Assembly (NCBI GenBank): GCA_032173965.1
Contig: JAVUNC010000004.1
Coordinates: 58,093,501 to 58,157,500, forward strand
DNA length: 64,000 nucleotides
Source of the DNA: Sitta carolinensis
Lineage: Eukaryota; Chordata; Aves; Passeriformes; Sittidae
Direction of reading: 5' to 3'
Position numbers and translations under genes: made by a program. Under the pieces are notes generated by a model. The model worked only from the letters and a program-made list of their open reading frames with translations, was not told the DNA's origin and ran no database searches. This document shows positions 61,201 through 64,000 of this stretch, piece after piece; within the stretch, counting starts at the first letter, position 1; every line of letters begins with the position of its first letter.

Positions 61201-63444
61201 GCTGTTTCTCTGCAGTAAGTCTGAGGCCAGCACTTCACAATGTTCCTTGCTAGGTACCAGCCTAGTAGATACTCCACTTTTGATTGGGTCAAAGATGAGA
61301 GCAGAATGCAGACAATGCTGCCTAAAGATGGGTCTCCTTCCAGGATTTTTCCATATCACATTTCAAAGGCTTACAGACAATGGAGATCTTACAGATCTCC
61401 AGTTTCTTTTGAAACAATCAAAACCACAACAACCTTTTACAAAACTCAAATAGCCAAAATATTGAAATTTTCAGTTAAAAGTCAGAACATGAGTGCAAGG
61501 GCAGTCCTTGGCACTTCAGAGAACCATCTGTATTTCCTACAGCTGTGATTAACTCAGAAAACATATTTCCACTTACATATTTCCAAAACCGTAACTAAGT
61601 TTTAAAAGCTTAAGCTTTAAACACTTCAGAATTTGAATGGCATGGGTCACTCCTATTCAGTCTAATTTCCATAAACAGTGTTTGTCCTTTGGCAGAGTAA
61701 CAGAGGAAATGGGAAGCAGTGGCAGATGATCTGACTTAGGCAGTGAGGCAAACGTGCTGACAACCATCAAAAAAAGTATCATATATTTCCTGCTGAAGTG
61801 TGTATTAACACAAATCAGTTGCTACAAGTATCTACAAGATACCTACACGGTAGCTAAAAGTCAGGGCTGTGGCTGTGTAACTGCCTGGTTTGAATGTGTT
61901 TGATCAATCTTTACAGATTCAGGCCCATTAAGGAACTACACACCTAGATCATGCAAGTTAAAAGCTTCATCCAAACCCTCAGGTCCCAAAGGACTAGCAG
62001 AGCAGGAAACATTCACAAATCCCAGTCAAGATCTCTTAAAGGACCTGCCACCACAATTTTGTCTCTTGCCAAGAATTACTCTGTAGACTAGGGAATTATC
62101 ATTACCTGCACACACACACTCGTAATATTATTATATAGATAACCTAACTAATAATACTACTTTTCCATAATTATCGGATTAGTATTAATGACACAATACA
62201 ATTAAGAAATAGATGAACATGAAATAAAAGTTATTTTTCTCCTCTCACTCTTGTTCACAGCCCCCTTACATTATCAAACACTGAATGGCTTTCAATTTCG
62301 GTTGAAGTAAACAGAACACAGAATGCTTAAGTTCTCTCCTACACCGGGAGCTTTCCAAAATTATTTTAAAGACAATATGAGGAAAGACCTCTCTTCCAGT
62401 GAGAATACACTGTCAAGAAGTCCTGAATATAACTTCGTTCTTGCAGTTAAATTTTACAATGCCAGTGTAGTTAATCTCACATTAAGTTCTCCCATTACAT
62501 TCTTCAGCAATGTAAATAAATGCTGCTGCTCTACCATACTGTCTCATTAGATCAAATCACACAATACAACATTATATGGGCTTCTTGCTTTGCTGGGATC
62601 ATTTTTGTGGGTATTATTTGCCAGTTCCTTACAAAAAAGTTAAAACAGTTATTATTGTTACAGCTTTCTTTACTCAATTTTAACGATTATTAATATTCAG
62701 GATTAAAAATACACATTTCAAAAAGCTGCTCTTGGAGTTTAAAATTTTCATTTATTAGACTAATTGATAACTGTGTTGTGTGAAAACTCCAGGAATGCCA
62801 AACTGAATCTCTCTGCTCATGTTTTCAGATAAGGTTGGTACTAATTGTGTGTAAAACAGTCTTTACTCTTCAAAAGGCAAAACCAGGAGTTTTAAGCTGT
62901 GTTAAGAAGAAGCAACAATAATTTCATGACAAATCCCACAATACATCAGATAAATAATTCCGCACTGGATTCATAAAGCACTATTCATGTCTGTAACCAG
63001 ATCAAAATACACAAGACATAACTTAGGTTTTATTTGACTATAGTGTATGCAGTAAGTCTAATATTTCCATTTCATAGAAAACAGTTTCAGATGTTTCCTC
63101 TGGCAGAAATGCCAGGTACTGTGCTACCTTTCAGTTCTGCCAAAGAAGCTGGGTGGTTGTCAATGCACACCACTCGCACTTCTGCAGCTGACCACTACCA
63201 CGCTGAGAGTCATCCTCCATGGTGTGCAGGTAAGAAGGATCCTTTGTTTTGACTTTAGGAAATACTGCTCAGAGAAATCTGACATATTCTATACTCCGGG
63301 GCTGTACAGGCATAGATTAAGAGGCTTGATTAAAAAGAAAAAAAAAATAACAAAACAAACAACTTTCAAAGCCATGTGTTACCTTTGCCAGATGAGTATT
63401 GATCCATTTTGTGAAAGTCCGTTTCTGCACTGACTCTTGCTCAT
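1101..63444 (-). CDS. SYNE1: SYNE1 (nesprin-1), N-terminal part; 31 coding exons, gene continues beyond left edge
   Basis: Giant spectrin-repeat protein of the LINC complex. In the family the N-terminal paired CH domains bind F-actin, a long spectrin rod follows, and a C-terminal KASH segment anchors it in the outer nuclear membrane by binding SUN proteins. Here 31 exons join without a frame break into about 1,466 codons. Counting from the candidate ATG at 63814, CH1 covers about residues 21-130, a Ser-rich linker 140-165, CH2 about 176-285, and spectrin-type repeats start near 305. Telling peptides are [13 protein letters not shown] (CH1), [20 protein letters not shown] (CH2) and [10 protein letters not shown] judge it SYNE1 rather than SYNE2 because the CH1, CH2 and early repeats follow nesprin-1 almost residue for residue as I remember it. 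Nineteen of the 31 exons are phase 0-0. The rod and KASH domain are outside the window. Confidence 0.96.
4040..4200 (-). CDS. SYNE1: SYNE1 exon 30: spectrin repeat
   Basis: 161 nt, entering in phase 0 and leaving two bases of an Asp codon. Encodes [82 protein letters not shown] is conserved. Acceptor TTACAG, donor AGA|GTATGT. The 2,788-bp intron after it (1252-4039) has A and T tracts and no recognised element. Confidence 0.97.
5152..5292 (-). CDS. SYNE1: SYNE1 exon 29: spectrin repeat
   Basis: 141 nt, phase 0-0, 47 residues: [59 protein letters not shown] and [14 protein letters not shown] are near-identical to mammals. Acceptor TTTCTAG, donor AAG|GTACTG. 951 bp of intron follow (4201-5151) with no recognisable feature. 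Confidence 0.98.
6526..6702 (-). CDS. SYNE1: SYNE1 exon 28: spectrin repeat
   Basis: 177 nt, phase 0-0, 59 residues: [59 protein letters not shown]. The basic opening and Q..GGLP...E.L.KLE.TL match mammalian nesprin-1. Acceptor CTTTTAG, donor CAG|GTGGGT. The 1,233-bp intron after it (5293-6525) shows no recognisable feature. Confidence 0.96.
8200..8367 (-). CDS. SYNE1: SYNE1 exon 27: spectrin repeat
   Basis: 168 nt, phase 0-0, 56 residues: [66 protein letters not shown]...[17 protein letters not shown] is strongly conserved. Acceptor ATGTTAG, donor CAG|GTAGGG. The 1,497-bp intron after it (6703-8199) shows nothing recognisable. Confidence 0.97.
10124..10175 (+). repeat. T-rich low-complexity tract
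   Basis: Long T runs broken by G, C and GG on the plus strand (A-rich in the SYNE1 transcript), in intron 26. Confidence 0.75.
10353..10517 (-). CDS. SYNE1: SYNE1 exon 26: spectrin repeat
   Basis: 165 nt, phase 0-0, 55 residues: [65 protein letters not shown] and DEL.KLSS.FK.L..LL.E match the family. Acceptor TCTGTAG, donor GAG|GTACAG. The following intron (8368-10352, 1,985 bp) holds a T-rich tract at 10124-10175 close to this exon and nothing else recognised. Confidence 0.96.
10722..10765. repeat. Perfect 18-bp inverted repeat with 8-nt loop
   Basis: TACTCCACTACTAATTAA (10722-10739), loop GCTGTTCT, then its exact reverse complement (10748-10765). It could fold as a hairpin in DNA or in the SYNE1 pre-mRNA. 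In intron 25; no flanking duplication or tandem copies seen. Confidence 0.9.
11772..11880 (-). CDS. SYNE1: SYNE1 exon 25: spectrin repeat, helix A
   Basis: 109 nt, completing the Arg codon and leaving in phase 0. Encodes [20 protein letters not shown] then [18 protein letters not shown]...WIS..E..LK.IK is a repeat helix A with its conserved Trp. Acceptor TTTCAG. Five G at the exon end give GGG|GTGAGC, fixed by phase. The 1,254-bp intron after it (10518-11771) contains a perfect hairpin at 10722-10765 and an A-rich run at 11190-11222. Confidence 0.94.
12158..12366 (-). CDS. SYNE1: SYNE1 exon 24: spectrin repeat
   Basis: 209 nt, entering in phase 0 and leaving two bases of an Arg codon. Encodes [60 protein letters not shown] and [30 protein letters not shown] is conserved. 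Acceptor CCATCAG, donor CAG|GTGTCA. The frame stays open for some 24 codons past the donor (to a stop at 12088), so retention would add a short tail. The next intron is 277 bp. Confidence 0.96.
12597..12755 (-). CDS. SYNE1: SYNE1 exon 23: spectrin repeat
   Basis: 159 nt, phase 0-0, 53 residues: [66 protein letters not shown] is a clear nesprin-1 landmark. Acceptor GTGCAG, donor ATG|GTATGA (weaker than average). A 230-bp intron leads to exon 24. Confidence 0.96.
13602..13736 (-). CDS. SYNE1: SYNE1 exon 22: spectrin repeat
   Basis: 135 nt, phase 0-0, 45 residues: [45 protein letters not shown]. Nearly identical to mammals through [20 protein letters not shown]. Acceptor CTTTAG, donor AAG|GTTAGT. 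846 bp of intron follow (12756-13601) with no recognisable feature. Confidence 0.98.
14283..14447 (-). CDS. SYNE1: SYNE1 exon 21: spectrin repeat
   Basis: 165 nt, phase 0-0, 55 residues: [55 protein letters not shown]. The [17 protein letters not shown] stretch is identical to the mammalian protein as remembered. Acceptor ACTCAG, donor AGC|GTGAGT. The 546-bp intron after it (13737-14282) has no recognisable feature. Confidence 0.98.
16431..16589 (-). CDS. SYNE1: SYNE1 exon 20: spectrin repeat
   Basis: 159 nt, phase 0-0, 53 residues: [60 protein letters not shown]-like and LIE..SQS landmarks match the family. Acceptor TTTCAG, donor CAG|GTAAAA. The next intron (14448-16430, 1,983 bp) shows no recognisable feature. 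Confidence 0.95.
16957..17003. repeat. Short direct repeat, 18-bp unit x2
   Basis: GTGACAAGTAGCAGGTTG occurs at 16957-16974 and 16986-17003, a local duplication in intron 19. A looser third relative (CAGTGACAA) precedes it. Confidence 0.8.
17656..17829 (-). CDS. SYNE1: SYNE1 exon 19: spectrin repeat
   Basis: 174 nt, phase 0-0, 58 residues: [65 protein letters not shown]...FY.SL.K.NEII is conserved with mammals. The acceptor CCAAAAG is purine-rich just before the AG but has a T-rich tract upstream. Donor CAA|GTGAGT. The 1,066-bp intron that follows (16590-17655) holds an 18-bp direct repeat at 16957/16986 and a short A tract. Confidence 0.95.
18160..18303 (-). CDS. SYNE1: SYNE1 exon 18: spectrin repeat, weak donor
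   Basis: 144 nt, phase 0-0, 48 residues: [48 protein letters not shown]. Acceptor GTTTCAG is good. The donor is poor (AAG|GTTGCA); the position is fixed by homology, because exon 19 continues with VKE exactly where the family has LTKVKE. No better GT lies within the short open read-through, which stops in the 330-bp intron (17830-18159). That intron is otherwise unremarkable. Confidence 0.92.
18753..18905 (-). CDS. SYNE1: SYNE1 exon 17: spectrin repeat
   Basis: 153 nt, phase 0-0, 51 residues: [51 protein letters not shown]. Matches the Y-A-x-A-D-E and PLEVSF-like pattern of the family with moderate substitution. Acceptor TTTTTTAG, donor GAA|GTAAGT. 449 bp of intron follow (18304-18752), holding only an A18 run (18606-18623). 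Confidence 0.95.
18924..18995. repeat. A/C-rich low-complexity tract
   Basis: Runs of A broken by CCC and CCCCC on the plus strand; in the SYNE1 transcript this is T-rich with GGG and GGGGG runs, ending about 20 bp upstream of the exon 17 acceptor. Confidence 0.8.
20428..20592 (-). CDS. SYNE1: SYNE1 exon 16: spectrin repeat
   Basis: 165 nt, phase 0-0, 55 residues: [67 protein letters not shown] is a textbook spectrin helix C. Acceptor CTTCAG, donor CAG|GTAAGT. The next intron (18906-20427, 1,522 bp) opens, at its exon 17 end, with an A/C-rich low-complexity stretch; AT-rich palindromic sequence occurs near 19951-19976. Confidence 0.98.
24158..24360 (-). CDS. SYNE1: SYNE1 exon 15: spectrin repeat
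   Basis: 203 nt, completing the Val codon and leaving in phase 0. Encodes [60 protein letters not shown] and QPEPSKK. It contains helix C of one repeat ([20 protein letters not shown]), then helix A of the next ([12 protein letters not shown]). Acceptor TCTCAG, donor AAG|GTATGC. The 3,565-bp intron after it (20593-24157) includes a GC-richer, unassigned stretch near 20900-21480; otherwise nothing. Confidence 0.98.
25666..25762 (-). CDS. SYNE1: SYNE1 exon 14: spectrin repeat
   Basis: 97 nt, entering in phase 0 and leaving one base of a Val codon. Encodes [20 protein letters not shown] then [12 protein letters not shown], a repeat helix with the FFEQYE.TYQILK stretch conserved in nesprin-1. 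Acceptor TTTTCAG, donor CAG|GTAAAT. The next intron (24361-25665, 1,305 bp) shows nothing recognisable. Confidence 0.96.
29293..29461 (-). CDS. SYNE1: SYNE1 exon 13: highly conserved spectrin repeat
   Basis: 169 nt, completing the Arg codon and leaving in phase 0. Encodes [74 protein letters not shown] is almost unchanged from mammals as remembered. Acceptor TTTATAG, donor ATT|GTAAGT. The following 3,530-bp intron (25763-29292) shows no recognisable element. Confidence 0.98.
30000..30112 (-). CDS. SYNE1: SYNE1 exon 12: spectrin repeat, inter-helix segment
   Basis: 113 nt, entering in phase 0 and leaving two bases of an Arg codon. Encodes [37 protein letters not shown]. The RSVNG.PVP.DQLEDMA segment is a strongly conserved nesprin-1 marker. 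The acceptor (AATCAG) follows a long pyrimidine tract (CCCTCCCCTCCCTGCCCCC). Donor CAG|GTAAGG. 538 bp of featureless intron follow (29462-29999). Confidence 0.97.
30152..30170 (+). other. G-rich tract with quadruplex potential (C-rich in the SYNE1 transcript)
   Basis: GGGGGCAGGGAGGGGAGGG holds four runs of at least three G separated by 1-2 bases on the plus strand, about 40-58 bp upstream of the exon 12 acceptor. In the pre-mRNA it is a C-rich pyrimidine tract. Confidence 0.6.
30647..30895. promoter_or_regulatory. CpG-rich spot in intron 11, possible internal promoter or leader exon
   Basis: By eye about 13 CpG in some 250 bp, while neighbouring intron is almost CpG-free. On the minus strand an open stretch reaches a donor-like GATG|GTGAGA (30647), about 535 bp upstream of exon 12. 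Its reading frame does not match exon 12, so any transcript would use it as leader only. No TATA box or other core promoter element is clear. Confidence 0.25.
33106..33270 (-). CDS. SYNE1: SYNE1 exon 11: spectrin repeat
   Basis: 165 nt, phase 0-0, 55 residues: [67 protein letters not shown] is helix A of a repeat, nearly identical to the mammalian protein as remembered. Acceptor TTCCTAG, donor AAG|GTAGAC. The next intron (30113-33105, 2,993 bp) holds a CpG-rich spot (30650-30895) and a G-rich stretch (30152-30170), both listed; 32641-32690 contains a short imperfect direct repeat. Confidence 0.97.
34449..34586 (-). CDS. SYNE1: SYNE1 exon 10: first spectrin repeat, helices B-C
   Basis: 138 nt, phase 0-0, 46 residues: [46 protein letters not shown]. 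Amphipathic helices with the [15 protein letters not shown] stretch typical of nesprin-1. Acceptor GTGCAG, donor AGG|GTAAGT. The 1,178-bp intron after it (33271-34448) shows nothing recognisable beyond short T and A tracts. Confidence 0.96.
35326..35433 (-). CDS. SYNE1: SYNE1 exon 9: start of the spectrin rod
   Basis: 108 nt, phase 0-0, 36 residues: [20 protein letters not shown] then [16 protein letters not shown]. The LK.W..QFERD pattern is helix A of a spectrin repeat with its conserved Trp. Acceptor CATCACAG, donor CAG|GTAAGC. The 739-bp intron after it (34587-35325) shows nothing recognisable. Confidence 0.95.
37136..37185 (-). repeat. CR1 LINE 3'-end fragment
   Basis: AATCATTTAGGTTGGAAAAG then ACCTCTAAGATGATCGAATC and CAACCA is close to the reverse complement of the bird CR1 3' end as remembered. 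About 50 bp, typical of severe 5' truncation. In intron 8, on the same strand as SYNE1. Confidence 0.75.
38597..38650 (-). repeat. Probable old CR1 3'-end fragment
   Basis: ATCATATAATACAGAATACTGTAGGGTTAGAAG-type sequence (about 54 bp) follows the pattern of the CR1 3' terminus in reverse complement, with many substitutions. Very short, so only probable. Confidence 0.4.
38908..38953. repeat. Two AT microsatellite arms forming an inverted repeat
   Basis: ACATATATATATATATATAT, a 9-base spacer (GTTACTTGC), then TATATATATATATATGT. The arms are complementary and could fold as a hairpin. In intron 8. Confidence 0.75.
39534..39600. repeat. A-rich low-complexity patch
   Basis: Runs of A broken by CC, CCAA and G, in intron 8. 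Possibly the remains of a retroelement tail, but no body was recognised beside it. Confidence 0.6.
40380..40427 (-). CDS. SYNE1: SYNE1 exon 8: 16-codon linker exon before the spectrin rod
   Basis: 48 nt, phase 0-0, reading [16 protein letters not shown]. It lies where mammalian nesprin-1 has a 16-17 residue segment of the pattern E-I-x-x-x-x-P-S-F...NFK just before the first repeat, which supports it despite weak identity. Acceptor TTGCTAG behind a long pyrimidine stretch that includes T26; donor AAG|GTAAGG. Both flanking phases are 0, so skipping keeps the frame. The 4,946-bp intron after it (35434-40379) carries CR1 scraps at 37136 and 38597, an AT hairpin at 38908 and an A-rich patch at 39534-39600. 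Confidence 0.8.
40467..40492 (+). repeat. A26 homopolymer (T26 in the SYNE1 transcript), beside exon 8
   Basis: Twenty-six consecutive A on the plus strand, beginning 40 bp upstream (in transcript direction) of the exon 8 acceptor, so it forms part of that intron's pyrimidine-rich end. Such tracts vary in length between individuals. Confidence 0.9.
43184..43293 (-). CDS. SYNE1: SYNE1 exon 7: end of CH2
   Basis: 110 nt, entering in phase 1 and leaving in phase 0. It encodes [20 protein letters not shown] then [30 protein letters not shown] is the classic C-terminal CH2 signature. The Asp/His-rich tail after KYYP is the start of the linker to the rod. Donor GAT|GTAAGT. The 2,756-bp intron that follows (40428-43183) has a somewhat GC-richer patch near 41930-42500 and a poly(A) tract next to exon 8; no gene was recognised. 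Confidence 0.98.
43438..43634 (-). CDS. SYNE1: SYNE1 exon 6: CH2 core
   Basis: 197 nt, completing the Lys codon and leaving one base of an Asp codon. It encodes [40 protein letters not shown] and [25 protein letters not shown], the main body of calponin-homology domain 2 (F..SW.SG.AF...IH..RP.L motif). Donor GAAG|GTACCT. Only 144 bp separate it from exon 7. Confidence 0.98.
45576..45754 (-). CDS. SYNE1: SYNE1 exon 5: Ser-rich inter-CH linker and start of CH2
   Basis: 179 nt, entering in phase 0 and leaving with two bases of a Lys codon. It encodes [14 protein letters not shown], then a Ser-rich linker ([20 protein letters not shown]), basic KRKVVTK and the first CH2 helix [15 protein letters not shown]. 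The linker is a likely phosphorylated, flexible hinge (inference). Acceptor CCCTGCAG, donor AAA|GTAAGT. The 1,941-bp intron after it (43635-45575) shows no recognisable feature. Confidence 0.98.
47372..47464 (-). CDS. SYNE1: SYNE1 exon 4: end of CH1
   Basis: 93 nt, phase 0-0, 31 residues: [20 protein letters not shown] then [11 protein letters not shown]. The LVNI...DI.DG......GL.WTII..FQ motif closes CH1 and is characteristic of nesprin, dystrophin and spectrin actin-binding domains. Acceptor CTATACAG, donor CAG|GTACTA. The next intron (45755-47371, 1,617 bp) shows no recognisable feature. Confidence 0.98.
49200..49700. other. Unassigned GC-richer block in intron 3
   Basis: About 500 bp of noticeably higher GC than the surrounding intron, opening with GTTTATT on the plus strand (AATAAAC on the minus strand at 49214-49220). 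It could be a decayed retroelement or LTR, but no ends, duplications or coding domains are visible. Its open frames have no recognisable family and no splice logic with SYNE1. Confidence 0.25.
50673..50756 (-). CDS. SYNE1: SYNE1 exon 3: CH1, second half
   Basis: 84 nt, phase 0-0, 28 residues: [20 protein letters not shown] then LKFLEGRR. This continues CH1 through the RIH.VANI.TAL.FL segment shared by spectrin-family actin-binding domains. Acceptor TTAAAG, donor CGG|GTAGGT. The following intron (47465-50672, 3,208 bp) contains a GC-richer stretch (about 49200-49700) that I cannot assign; the rest shows no recognisable feature. Confidence 0.97.
51101..51129. repeat. AT dinucleotide microsatellite
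   Basis: TATATAAAATT followed by an unbroken ATATAT run ending in ACACACA, in intron 2. Confidence 0.75.
52567..52662 (-). CDS. SYNE1: SYNE1 exon 2: CH1 core
   Basis: 96 nt, phase 0-0, 32 residues including [20 protein letters not shown] followed by SGQKL. This is the central helix of CH1 and corresponds to the second actinin-type signature. Acceptor TTTTCAG, donor CTG|GTAAGA. The 1,810-bp intron after it (50757-52566) shows an AT microsatellite near 51101-51129 and otherwise no recognisable feature. Confidence 0.97.
53490..53545. repeat. Imperfect GAT/AAT trinucleotide run
   Basis: Degenerate ATGATGATC...GATAATGATGATAATAAAATTAATGATAATAATA-type microsatellite in intron 1. A shorter GATGATGATGATGAT run is at 55357-55371. 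Confidence 0.75.
57041..57336 (+). mobile_element. Solo LTR, short class-II-like endogenous retrovirus (copy A)
   Basis: 296 bp, starting TGTTGTCCCTG and ending CAGTAACA, flanked by a perfect 6-bp duplication CAAGGA (57035-57040 and 57337-57342). It has TATATATA (57230-57237) and AATAAA (57248-57253) in the same compact order as copy B. The copies are clear relatives with scattered substitutions and short indels. Each has its own target duplication, so they are independent insertions, each reduced to one LTR, and not the two ends of one provirus. Antisense to SYNE1, within intron 1. Confidence 0.88.
57616..58235 (-). mobile_element. GC-rich endogenous-retrovirus LTR-like element (about 620 bp), solo, sense to SYNE1
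   Basis: An abrupt GC- and CpG-rich island in AT-rich intron, bounded TGTAACC...CGCAACA on the plus strand; read on the minus strand it runs TGTTGCG...GGTTACA, the TG...CA ends of an LTR. A minus-strand AATAAA (57881-57886) sits in CCAATAAAGCTTTATAACC, as in a U3-R boundary. A run of 12 G (57968-57979) lies inside. No primer-binding site, polypurine tract or gag/pol is adjacent, so it looks solo. The flanks (CTGCAG and ATGCAA) share only four of six bases, so a clean target duplication is not seen and the ends could be off by a few bases. Family not recognised. The open frames inside are a by-product of GC richness. Confidence 0.65.
59745..60255 (-). repeat. CR1-like LINE remnant (3' part), interrupted by solo LTR B
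   Basis: Read on the plus strand, 59745-59893 followed by 60204-60255 resembles the reverse complement of the 3' end of a bird CR1 element as I remember it: AATCATTTAGAAGG, then AAGTCCAACCATCAACC, CCCTAAGTGCCACATCTGCA, and after the LTR CCACTTGCACAGGCAG and CCAGTGCCTGACAACC. The element therefore lies on the minus strand. It is diverged and 5'-truncated. The LTR insertion at CTCAAC postdates it. Confidence 0.75.
59894..60197 (+). mobile_element. Solo LTR, short class-II-like endogenous retrovirus (copy B), inside a CR1 remnant
   Basis: 304 bp, starting TGTTGTCCCTG and ending CAGTAACA, flanked by a perfect 6-bp target duplication CTCAAC (59888-59893 and 60198-60203). TATATATA (60095-60102) is followed closely by AATAAA (60113-60118). 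That compact U3/R layout, with the poly(A) signal just after the TATA box, is like that of avian alpharetrovirus LTRs, and 6-bp duplications fit that class. It is a sister of the copy at 57041 but differs at many positions and has a tandem duplication of ATCTCTGATC (60061-60080). No internal retroviral genes lie beside it. It splits a CR1 fragment. Antisense to SYNE1. Confidence 0.85.
63383..63444 (-). CDS. SYNE1: SYNE1 exon 1 of this series: start of CH1
   Basis: 62 nt, entering in phase 1 (finishing an Asp codon) and leaving in phase 0. It encodes [21 protein letters not shown], the beginning of calponin-homology domain 1 and a match to the actinin-type actin-binding signature around FTKW.N. 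Acceptor TTTCAG, donor AAG|GTAACA. The intron that follows is the largest here (10,720 bp, 52663-63382). It holds three LTRs and a CR1 remnant, listed separately; 53090-53210 is a slightly GC-rich patch without a gene, 53490-53545 and 55357-55371 are GAT-rich runs, and 55297-55312 is a T tract. Nothing else was recognised. Confidence 0.95.
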
Positions 63445-63762
63445 CTGAAAATAAAAGGAAATCAGTTTGATTAGACATCACTGGATACTTTCAGATTTAC
63501 ATGCTGGAAGAGTAAAATTTCCTACTGACCACAAACGTATTTTGCACTTGCTGGAAATAACGCTATATTTTATTGAGACAGTCAATTTGGCCTCTAAATA
63601 CTCATAAAAAATCTTCATATTATTACAATAATGTTCTGATACCTAACTACTTGAAGAGTTTCACAGCAAAGTTCAAGGCTTAACAAGTTAATGACCAGAA
63701 AGACATCATTTAAAATCTAAATGTCAAGATAAATTTGAGTTCTAAATTCATACTATACTTAC

Positions 63763-63814
63763 CCAAAGTCTTAGAACCTAGAACTTCTCTGTACTTTTTA
63801 ACTGGAATCCACAT
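63763..63814 (-). CDS. SYNE1: Candidate alternative first coding exon of SYNE1
   Basis: An ATG at 63814-63812 opens 17 codons (MWIPVKKYREVLGSKTL) plus one base, then a near-consensus donor (GG|GTAAGTAT, exon end 63763). The leftover G completes the Asp codon at the start of exon 1, so the protein runs on into the conserved CH1 start with no break. A TATA-like stretch lies about 50 bp upstream. The peptide differs from the first exon I recall from mammals (the one ending in MQRLQ), which is not visible here. It may be an alternative promoter exon; the canonical one would lie to the right. The 318-bp intron to exon 1 shows nothing else. Confidence 0.5.
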
Positions 63815-63859
63815 CACTCACAGCCAAGCTGCTTTTATGCAGAAAGCCAGCTAGGGGCT

Positions 63860-63873
63860 CAGAAAAATATATC
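63860..63873 (-). promoter_or_regulatory. TATA-like element upstream of the candidate first exon
   Basis: On the minus strand this reads GATATATTTTTCT, about 50 bp 5' of the ATG at 63814. Transcription starting some 30 bp downstream would give a leader of about 20 nt. A second AT element (CATAAAAG, 63832-63839) is too close to the ATG to serve as its TATA box. Inference from spacing only. Confidence 0.2.
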
Positions 63874-63945
63874 GTTCTTAGCACATGTGTTTGAAAATGT
63901 TTATAATGTTGAATTAAAGATTTGAAACTGCATTATCAAACTTAC

Positions 63946-64000
63946 TTGTCCCCTGGGAGATCCTGCCAGGAAGGAGCCATTAGCTAGTTCAGGCAGTTTC
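63946..64000 (-). CDS. SYNE1: Candidate SYNE1 5' exon (ATG at 63980), partial at window edge
   Basis: On the minus strand an ATG at 63980-63978 opens a short frame reading MAPSWQDLPGD and ends at a strong donor (CAA|GTAAGT, exon end 63946). An in-frame TAG lies two codons upstream, so the ATG would be the start. It leaves two bases of a split codon and cannot join exon 1 directly in frame. It can do so through a 26-nt piece (63763-63788) of the neighbouring candidate exon, although that acceptor has a poor pyrimidine tract. It could also be noncoding leader. I do not recognise the peptide. Confidence 0.3.

Noticed and set aside
60983..61453. Open frame of 156 codons on the plus strand.
   Set aside because: No recognisable family, no splice context and ordinary intron composition; within chance expectation over 64 kb.
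1..64000. A novel defence-like, CRISPR or mobile gene system.
   Set aside because: The window is fully accounted for by one intron-rich vertebrate gene and ordinary repeats; no repeat-spacer array, operon or unfamiliar gene cluster is present.

Overview
This window reads as vertebrate nuclear DNA, most likely from a bird. It is AT-rich, intron-dominated and has vertebrate GT-AG splice sites. Remnants resembling the 3' end of the avian CR1 LINE are present, and so are solo endogenous-retrovirus LTRs. There is no bacterial or viral gene organisation. The bird assignment is inference; species cannot be read from the sequence.

One gene fills the window: the 5' part of SYNE1 (nesprin-1, enaptin) on the minus strand, running from the right edge to the left edge. 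I placed 31 coding exons (1101 to 63444). They join into one uninterrupted frame of 4,397 nt (about 1,466 codons), with every junction keeping phase and every intron bounded by GT and AG. Exons 1-7 (63444 to 43184) encode the paired calponin-homology actin-binding domain with its Ser-rich linker. Exons 8-31 (40427 to 1101) encode a divergent 16-residue linker and then the first spectrin-type repeats. The gene continues past the left edge; the rest of the spectrin rod and the C-terminal KASH membrane anchor lie outside. The window therefore covers roughly the first sixth of a full-length protein of about 8,800 residues.

At the right edge there are two candidate 5' exons. A 52-nt open exon (63763-63814) begins with ATG, has a TATA-like element upstream and joins exon 1 in frame. 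A second ATG-bearing exon ends at 63946. Neither resembles the first coding exon I recall from mammals, so they may be an alternative or lineage-specific start.

Intron 1 (52663-63382, 10.7 kb) collected three retroviral LTRs: two short sister solo LTRs (57041-57336 and 59894-60197), each with its own perfect 6-bp target duplication, and a GC-rich LTR-like element of about 620 bp on the minus strand (57616-58235) carrying a sense-strand AATAAA. The second short LTR sits inside a CR1 remnant. Other introns hold CR1 scraps, homopolymer and AT tracts, one perfect 18-bp hairpin, one CpG-rich spot (about 30650-30895) and otherwise no recognisable feature. I saw no second gene, RNA gene or CRISPR array, and nothing that looks like an undescribed system. 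The points most worth a second look are the alternative 5' exon, the 16-codon exon beside a T26 tract, the CpG-rich spot in intron 11, and the LTR cluster.
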